A stretch of 10,450 bases of DNA from Ruminococcus sp. (lineage in GTDB: Bacteria > Bacillota > Clostridia > Oscillospirales > Ruminococcaceae). Location of the stretch: the NCBI GenBank assembly GCA_003488415.1, contig DNLQ01000042.1, positions 1-10,450 on the forward strand. The letters run 5' to 3'. Positions 6,252-10,450 of the stretch are shown piece by piece. Positions within the stretch are counted from its first letter, which is position 1; each line of letters begins with the position of its first letter. The position numbers were made by a program, and so were the translations under genes. The notes beneath the pieces were generated by a model. It was not told the origin of the DNA and did not search any database. It saw only the letters and a program-made list of their open reading frames with translations.

Positions 6252-6614
6252 TTGACTGAGTATCTGAAAAACTATATGAAGGTCACCGTAAGCCGGCTGG
6301 AGGTCTGTTCAGATCCCGCTGCCCTGGAGGAACTGCTCTCGGAGCATATGGATAAGATCGCCTTCATGCAGCATGAAAGGCTCGTCCACTTCCTCGTCAC
6401 AACACTGTTCGCACTGGTGCTTGCAATATTCATCGTGGGTATGCTGCTGACTCAGAACATCATGCTGCTGGTACTTGTGACTATCATCACAGTGCTGCTG
6501 GGATTTTACATCAAGCATTACTACTTCCTGGAAAATACCGTTCAGGAGATGTACAGGGTATATGACAGGATGCTTGAAAAACGCCGTGAGCTGGCTGCAA
6601 AGGAGGTAAGCTGA
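6252..6614 (+). CDS. Small membrane protein with two transmembrane helices, unknown function
   Basis: I do not recognise this 120-residue protein. Residues 1-43 are amphipathic and charged (LEELLSEHMDKIAFMQHERL). Two hydrophobic helices follow, at about 45-66 and 69-87, separated by a very short turn. A charged C-terminal helix (about 92-116, ending EKRRELAAKE) may form a coiled coil. Both ends probably face the cytoplasm. There is no signal peptide, enzyme motif or cysteine pair. The start is TTG at 6252 with GGGAGG (6238-6243) 8 bases upstream. The stop codon overlaps the start of nth by one base (TGATG), so the two are translationally coupled. Being first in the operon it may tie the downstream enzymes to the membrane, but nothing in the sequence proves this. 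Confidence 0.82.
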   Translation: MTEYLKNYMKVTVSRLEVCSDPAALEELLSEHMDKIAFMQHERLVHFLVTTLFALVLAIFIVGMLLTQNIMLLVLVTIITVLLGFYIKHYYFLENTVQEMYRVYDRMLEKRRELAAKEVS

Positions 6615-7252
6615 TGACTAAGAAGGAACGGGCTGCACTGGCTGTCAGGGAGCTTGAAAAGCTCTATCCGGATATCGGCTGCACACTCGACTACAAAAAG
6701 CCCTACGAGCTTATGTTTGCCGCCAGACTGGCTGCACAGTGTACTGACGCAAGGGTGAATATCGTCACCAGGACTCTTTTCGTAAAGTATCCGGACCTTG
6801 AAGCCTTTGCAGATGCCGATCTTGAGGAGCTTGAAAAGGACGTGAAGCCCTGCGGCTTCTACCACACAAAGGCAAAGAGCCTTAAAGAAATGGCGCAGAA
6901 GCTCCTTTCAGACTTTGGCGGAGAAGTCCCGGACACTATGGAAGAGCTCCTGTCACTTCCCGGCATCGGACGCAAGACTGCAAACCTTATGCTTGGTGAC
7001 GTTTTCGGAAAGCCTGCTGTAGTTACCGATACCCACTGCATCCGCATCACAGGCAGACTCGGTCTCACAAAGAATACTGAGCCTGCAAAGGTGGAGAAGG
7101 ACCTTGTAAAGCTCCTTCCGCCTGAGATATCAAACCATTTCTGTCACCAGACCGTCCAGTTCGGACGTGATATATGCCGTGCAAGAGCGCCGAAATGCAG
7201 GGAGTGTGCTCTCAGCTACTTCTGCGCCCATTACGCAGCAGAGCATAAATAA
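6614..7252 (+). CDS. nth: Endonuclease III (DNA glycosylase/AP lyase)
   Basis: Nth removes oxidised pyrimidines from DNA and nicks the abasic site, starting base-excision repair. The 212-residue length is typical. The helix-hairpin-helix LPGIGRKTAN (115-124) carries the catalytic Lys121, and the catalytic Asp139 lies in TDTH. A [4Fe-4S] cluster is formed by Cys188, Cys195, Cys198 and Cys204 with the standard C-x6-C-x2-C-x5-C spacing. All key residues are present. The start overlaps the stop of the upstream membrane gene by one base, and AGGAGG (6601-6606) lies inside that gene. The YjbQ-family gene follows 20 bases later. Its pairing with NAD-linked genes may simply reflect operon packing. 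Confidence 0.97.
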   Translation: MTKKERAALAVRELEKLYPDIGCTLDYKKPYELMFAARLAAQCTDARVNIVTRTLFVKYPDLEAFADADLEELEKDVKPCGFYHTKAKSLKEMAQKLLSDFGGEVPDTMEELLSLPGIGRKTANLMLGDVFGKPAVVTDTHCIRITGRLGLTKNTEPAKVEKDLVKLLPPEISNHFCHQTVQFGRDICRARAPKCRECALSYFCAHYAAEHK

Positions 7253-7272
7253 TCACCTGTAGGAGGTAAGCC

Positions 7273-7668
7273 ATGTTATTCAATTTCCAGCTGAACACAT
7301 CATCTCAGGGACTTATGGACATAACTCAGGAAGTCACTGAGGCAATAAAGGAAAGCGGTGTTAACGAGGGCATCTGCGTTGTGTACTGTCCCCATACTAC
7401 CGCTGCTATCACTATCAACGAGAACGCCGATCCCGATGTAAAGACCGACTTCATCGCAGGACTGGACAAGATATTCCCGGACTTTGAGATATTCCGCCAT
7501 GCGGAAGGCAATTCCGATGCTCACCTGAAGTCCTCAGCCGTGGGTGCAAGTGAGACCATTATTATCTCCGGAGGCAAGCCGCTGCTGGGTACATGGCAGG
7601 GGATCTATTTCTGTGAGTTTGACGGCCCGAGAAAACGCAGGTTCTACGTTAAGATCATGGGGGACTGA
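7273..7668 (+). CDS. yjbQ: YjbQ family protein (UPF0047; secondary thiamine-phosphate synthase type)
   Basis: The 131-residue product matches the YjbQ/UPF0047 family in length and motifs: CVVYCPHTTAAITINENAD (35-53), the conserved His76 and His84 (RHAEGNSDAH), and the C-terminal GTWQGIYFCEFDGPRKR (106-122). His41, His76 and His84 are candidates for the metal or active site. Members from other bacteria can weakly replace ThiE in thiamine phosphate synthesis, but the true role of the family is not settled. No thiamine gene is nearby. AGGAGG sits a few bases before the ATG. Only 2 bases separate it from the Sir2 start, which implies translational coupling. Confidence 0.95.
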   Translation: MLFNFQLNTSSQGLMDITQEVTEAIKESGVNEGICVVYCPHTTAAITINENADPDVKTDFIAGLDKIFPDFEIFRHAEGNSDAHLKSSAVGASETIIISGGKPLLGTWQGIYFCEFDGPRKRRFYVKIMGD

Positions 7669-7670
7669 GT

Positions 7671-8393
7671 ATGGAAAATAATGATAAGATCGCTCTGCTG
7701 GCAGAGTACGTAAAGGACTCAGAGAGACTGGTATTCTTCGGCGGTGCAGGTGTTTCCACTGAAAGCGGCATACCTGATTTCCGCAGCGTTGACGGTCTGT
7801 ACAACCAGAAATGGGACTATCCTCCCGAGACTATCCTCAGCCATACCTTCTTCTACTCAAAGACTGAGGAGTTCTACCGTTTCTACCGTGAGAAGATGCT
7901 CTGTCTGGACGCTAAGCCCAATCCTGCCCATCTGAAACTCGCTGAGCTTGAGAAGGAGGGCAAGCTCACCGGTATTGTCACTCAGAACATTGACGGTCTC
8001 CACCAGGCTGCCGGCAGCAAGAAGGTGTTTGAGCTCCACGGAAGCGTGCTCCGCAATTACTGCACCCGCTGCCGCAAGTTCTATACCGCAGAGGATATCC
8101 TCCGCTCAACAGGCATCCCGACCTGTGAATGCGGCGGAACTATAAAGCCCGATGTGGTGCTGTACGAGGAAGGACTCGACGACGATACAGTCTCCGGAGC
8201 TATTCGTGCTATCGCTGAGGCTGATACCATGATAATAGGAGGCACTTCCCTCAACGTATACCCTGCCGCAGGACTGATACGCTACTTCAGAGGAAAGCGG
8301 CTTATCATCATAAACAAATCGTCCACACAGATGGATTCCAATGCCGACCTGCTGATAAACGACAGCATCGGCAAGGTCTTTTCAGCTATATAA
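7671..8393 (+). CDS. NAD-dependent protein deacylase (Sir2 family)
   Basis: Sirtuins remove acyl groups from lysines, using NAD and releasing nicotinamide and O-acyl-ADP-ribose. The 240-residue product has the full fold: NAD-binding GAGVSTESGIPDFRS (25-39), TQNIDGLH (104-111), catalytic His123 in ELHG, a zinc site made by Cys131, Cys134, Cys152 and Cys154, and GGTSLNVYPAAGL (190-202). The second zinc pair is spaced CxC rather than CxxC. The segment FFYSKTEEFYRFYRE (60-74) looks like the bacterial class U sirtuin of Thermotoga as I recall it. The gene starts 2 bases after yjbQ. Its TAA merges into the AGGAGG that serves the nicotinamidase gene, so its product nicotinamide can be cleared by the next protein. 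Confidence 0.97.
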   Translation: MENNDKIALLAEYVKDSERLVFFGGAGVSTESGIPDFRSVDGLYNQKWDYPPETILSHTFFYSKTEEFYRFYREKMLCLDAKPNPAHLKLAELEKEGKLTGIVTQNIDGLHQAAGSKKVFELHGSVLRNYCTRCRKFYTAEDILRSTGIPTCECGGTIKPDVVLYEEGLDDDTVSGAIRAIAEADTMIIGGTSLNVYPAAGLIRYFRGKRLIIINKSSTQMDSNADLLINDSIGKVFSAI

Positions 8394-8403
8394 GGAGGTC
8401 ATT

Positions 8404-8916
8404 ATGAAAGTACTTGCAGTAATAGATATGCAGAAGGATTTCATTGACGGCGCACTTGGTACTGCCGAGGCTGTGGCTATAGTGCCTGCCGTAGCACGCA
8501 AAATAGAAGAATTCAAAAAACAGGGATATGACGTAGTATTCACCCGTGATACCCACTACGAGGACTACCTTGACACAATGGAGGGCAGAAAGCTCCCGGT
8601 GGTACACTGCGTAAAGGGTACTCCCGGCTGGGAGATATCCCCGGAGCTTGATACCTCCGGCTGCACCATTATCAATAAGCCGACATTCGGCTCCTATGAA
8701 CTGGCAGAGTACATCGCAGGCGATCCGAAGGTGGAGGAAGTTGTTGTGATCGGTCTCTGTACTGATATATGTGTTATCTCCAACGCAATGCTGATAAAGG
8801 CAAGAGTCCCGGAACTGAAGATAACTGTTGACTCCGCCTGTTGTGCAGGAGTTACTCCGCAGTCACATCAGAACGCTCTTGACGCCATGAAGATGTGCCA
8901 TATCGACATTGAATAA
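8404..8916 (+). CDS. pncA: Nicotinamidase (isochorismatase superfamily)
   Basis: This enzyme should convert nicotinamide to nicotinate and ammonia, feeding NAD salvage. The 170-residue length is slightly short but complete. The catalytic triad is visible: Asp8 (VIDMQKDF), Lys92 (NKPTFGSY) and Cys123 (GLCTDICV). A metal site is suggested by Asp49 and His51 (TRDTH) and His68 (VVHC). The spacing closely follows archaeal nicotinamidase as I recall it. This supports nicotinamidase over other isochorismatase-like hydrolases, though close relatives with other amide substrates cannot be fully excluded. AGGAGGT lies 5 bases before the ATG. It is the last gene of the operon, directly behind the nicotinamide-producing Sir2, which supports the call. 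Confidence 0.9.
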   Translation: MKVLAVIDMQKDFIDGALGTAEAVAIVPAVARKIEEFKKQGYDVVFTRDTHYEDYLDTMEGRKLPVVHCVKGTPGWEISPELDTSGCTIINKPTFGSYELAEYIAGDPKVEEVVVIGLCTDICVISNAMLIKARVPELKITVDSACCAGVTPQSHQNALDAMKMCHIDIE

Positions 8917-8964
8917 CAAAAACGTCCTGTTGTAATGATCGCAGTATAACGACGCTGATATGCC

Positions 8965-9011
8965 AAAAAAGCCATAGTAATCCTGACTTGGAACAGAATT
9001 ACTATGGCTTT
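8965..9011 (-). terminator. Terminator of purL, possibly shared by the convergent operon
   Basis: A perfect 14-bp stem (8968-8981 with 8998-9011) is followed on the minus strand by six T in all (complement of 8970-8965, which includes the last stem bases), a strong terminator for purL. On the plus strand the stem ends in only TTT, so it would be weak for the nicotinamidase operon. No better plus-strand terminator is visible between 8917 and 8967. Confidence 0.88.
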
Positions 9012-9018
9012 GATCTAT

Positions 9019-9060
9019 CTGTCAGTACTTTACAGCAAATGACAGAATGTTTTGGCATTC
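9019..9060 (-). repeat. Two small hairpins in the purL 3' untranslated region
   Basis: CTGTCA (9019-9024) can pair with TGACAG (9040-9045), and GAATG (9045-9049) with CATTC (9056-9060). Neither is followed by a T-run. They lie in the roughly 85 bases between the purL stop and its terminator and may only shape the RNA end. Confidence 0.3.
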
Positions 9061-9067
9061 ACTGTAA

Positions 9068-9077
9068 TTATCCGGCA
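9068..9077 (+). repeat. Intergenic 10-mer TTATCCGGCA, copy 3
   Basis: Third identical copy, between the convergent nicotinamidase and purL genes. No promoter is expected here, which argues against a simple activator site shared by all three copies. Confidence 0.5.
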
Positions 9078-9095
9078 GGGCAGTAATAAAGCAGA

Positions 9096-10450
9096 TCACT
9101 TGAAGTACTTTACGCCGCTCTCAAAGATAAGCTGATCCTTTGAGCCGTCAACGTTCTTGCAGATATAACTGCCCTTACGCTCGGAGTGTCCCATTTTGCC
9201 GAGGACTCTGCCGTCGGGTGAAGTGATTCCCTCGATAGCCTCGACAGAGGTGTTGGGGTTATAGCGTATATCCATAGAGGGCTTGCCGTCAAGGTCAACG
9301 TACTGGGTGGCGATCTGACCGTTTGCAGCCAGTTTGCCGATAAGTCCGGGAGAAGCTACGAAGCGTCCCTCTCCGTGTGAGATGGGTACACAGTGTATAT
9401 CATCCACCTCGCAGCCGTAGAGCCATGGTGACTTGGTGGAGCAGATACGTGTATTTACCATCATGGACTGGTGGCGGTTGATGGTATTGAAGGTCAGTGT
9501 GGGTGACTCCTCAGTCATATCAACTATCTCGCCATAGGGAACGAGTCCCAGCTTGATAAGTGCCTGGAAGCCGTTGCAGATACCAAGCATAAGTCCGTCA
9601 CGGTTCTTGAGAAGGTCATGAACAGCGTCCTTGATGCGGGGATTGCGGAAGAATGCAGTAATGAACTTACCGCTTCCCTCGGGCTCGTCGCCGCCGCTGA
9701 AGCCGCCGGGTATCATGATGATCTGGCTCTTGCGGACAGCGGACTCGAAGTAGTCAACGGACTGCTCGATGTCGCCTGCGGAGAGGTTGCGGATAACGAC
9801 AGTCTCCACCTCTGCGCCTGCCTTGCGGAAGGCTCTCTCTGTATCGTATTCGCAGTTGGTTCCGGGGAATACAGGTATCAGCACCTTGGGTGCAGCCACC
9901 TTGATAGCTGCTGAAAGCTCCTTCTTTCCGCAGAAGGAATAAGCCTCCGGAACGGCGTTTGTAGTCTTTATGCGGCAGGGGAACACGGGTTCCAGTCTGC
10001 CCTCCCATACCTTCTGGAGGTTCTCCAGGCTGACGGTATAGGCAGGAGTTGTGATATTATATGCGGAGGAAGTATGTCCGATAACATTCTCGCCATCCTG
10101 AGCATCTCCGCTGAGTTCAAGGATGAAGCCGCCGTAGCATGGCTTGTAGAGCTGCTGGGGAGTGAGCTGTGAGCTGAACTCAAAGCCCAGCTTGTTGCCG
10201 AAGCACATCTTGGCAATACCCTCTGCGACACCGCCGTGACCGATAGTCCATGCAGCATTTACTCTGCCCTCGGCGATGAGCTTCTCGACCTTATCGAATA
10301 CAGCCTTCACGCTGTCCCATACGGGGAGTCCGTTGCTGTCGTACTCGGGAGTAAGGAGAATAACGTTGTCACCGGGGATCTTGAACTCTGTGGAAACGAT
10401 CTTGCCTGCGCTTGCTGTAGAAACGGCGAAGGAAACAAGTGTGGGAGGAA
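9096..10450 (-). CDS. purL: Phosphoribosylformylglycinamidine synthase, C-terminal part (5' end outside window)
   Basis: PurL performs the fourth step of purine synthesis, turning FGAR, glutamine and ATP into FGAM. Only the last 450 residues are visible. The reading frame is open to the right edge of the window, so the true start lies outside. The first third is the end of the second AIRS-like ATP-binding half (GHGGVAEGIAKMCFGNKLG, about residues 50-68 of the fragment). The rest is the class I glutamine amidotransferase domain, from VLIPVFPGTNCEYD onwards, with nucleophile Cys291 in GICNGFQ, SHGEGRF, and the His421/Glu423 pair in GKMGHSERKG. Fusion of synthetase and amidotransferase marks the long single-chain PurL, rather than the split PurL/PurQ/PurS form of Bacillus. 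A terminator at 8965-9011 ends the unit. Confidence 0.95.
   Translation of the reverse strand, partial: PPTLVSFAVSTASAGKIVSTEFKIPGDNVILLTPEYDSNGLPVWDSVKAVFDKVEKLIAEGRVNAAWTIGHGGVAEGIAKMCFGNKLGFEFSSQLTPQQLYKPCYGGFILELSGDAQDGENVIGHTSSAYNITTPAYTVSLENLQKVWEGRLEPVFPCRIKTTNAVPEAYSFCGKKELSAAIKVAAPKVLIPVFPGTNCEYDTERAFRKAGAEVETVVIRNLSAGDIEQSVDYFESAVRKSQIIMIPGGFSGGDEPEGSGKFITAFFRNPRIKDAVHDLLKNRDGLMLGICNGFQALIKLGLVPYGEIVDMTEESPTLTFNTINRHQSMMVNTRICSTKSPWLYGCEVDDIHCVPISHGEGRFVASPGLIGKLAANGQIATQYVDLDGKPSMDIRYNPNTSVEAIEGITSPDGRVLGKMGHSERKGSYICKNVDGSKDQLIFESGVKYFK

Noticed and set aside
9024..9113. Direct repeat AGTACTTTAC at 9024-9033 and 9104-9113 as a duplicated purL end or attachment site
   Set aside because: Similarity does not extend past 10 bases, and no integrase or element boundary is present, so it is probably chance.
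10308..10310. GTG as a start of the purL reading frame
   Set aside because: The frame stays open to the end of the window and encodes matching PurL sequence upstream, so this is an internal valine codon.
1..10450. Mobile element, phage, defence or biosynthetic island
   Set aside because: No transposase, integrase, toxin, restriction or synthase gene was seen, and all units look like native housekeeping or fibre-degradation genes.

Overview
This window reads as an ordinary core-genome stretch of a gut or rumen Firmicute, most likely a fibre-degrading Ruminococcus. The best clues are a secreted family 26 beta-mannanase that carries a C-terminal dockerin (so it should be a cellulosome subunit), a long type III glutamine synthetase, strong GGAGG ribosome binding sites, and near-consensus sigma-A promoters with 17-base spacers. 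I assign it to the genus with fair confidence and cannot name the species.

Layout. Positions 1-800 (+): a two-gene unit for nucleoid proteins, HU (48-326) followed by a small protein with a histone H1-like Lys/Ala tail (346-720), closed by a strong terminator. Positions 800-1080 (-): a tRNA-Thr(GGT) gene with its own promoter and terminator. Positions 1116-3419 (-): type III glutamine synthetase (glnN) with its own promoter, terminator, and a roughly 110-base leader that can fold into a terminator-like structure just before the ribosome binding site. Positions 3626-6041 (-): the dockerin-bearing mannanase as a single-gene unit, its promoter overlaid by three TGATTT sites spaced exactly 21 bp. 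Positions 6191-8916 (+): an operon read from one promoter, encoding a small two-helix membrane protein, endonuclease III, a YjbQ-family protein, a Sir2 deacylase and a nicotinamidase. Positions 8965-10450 (-): a terminator and the C-terminal part of PurL, which runs off the right edge of the window.

How the genes work together. The clearest functional link is in the 6252-8916 operon. Sir2 splits NAD and releases nicotinamide, which inhibits it. The next gene encodes a nicotinamidase that turns nicotinamide into nicotinate for re-entry into NAD synthesis. Glutamine synthetase and the glutamine-dependent PurL are metabolically related but are separate units. The mannanase is an exported polysaccharide enzyme independent of its neighbours.

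I see no mobile element, CRISPR array, phage gene, defence system or clear sign of horizontal transfer. The points most worth a second look are regulatory: the possible attenuator before glnN, the 21-bp phased sites over the mannanase promoter, and a 10-base sequence that recurs in three intergenic regions. Among the proteins they are the H1-like tail protein beside HU, an unassigned module in the mannanase, and the Sir2/nicotinamidase pairing.
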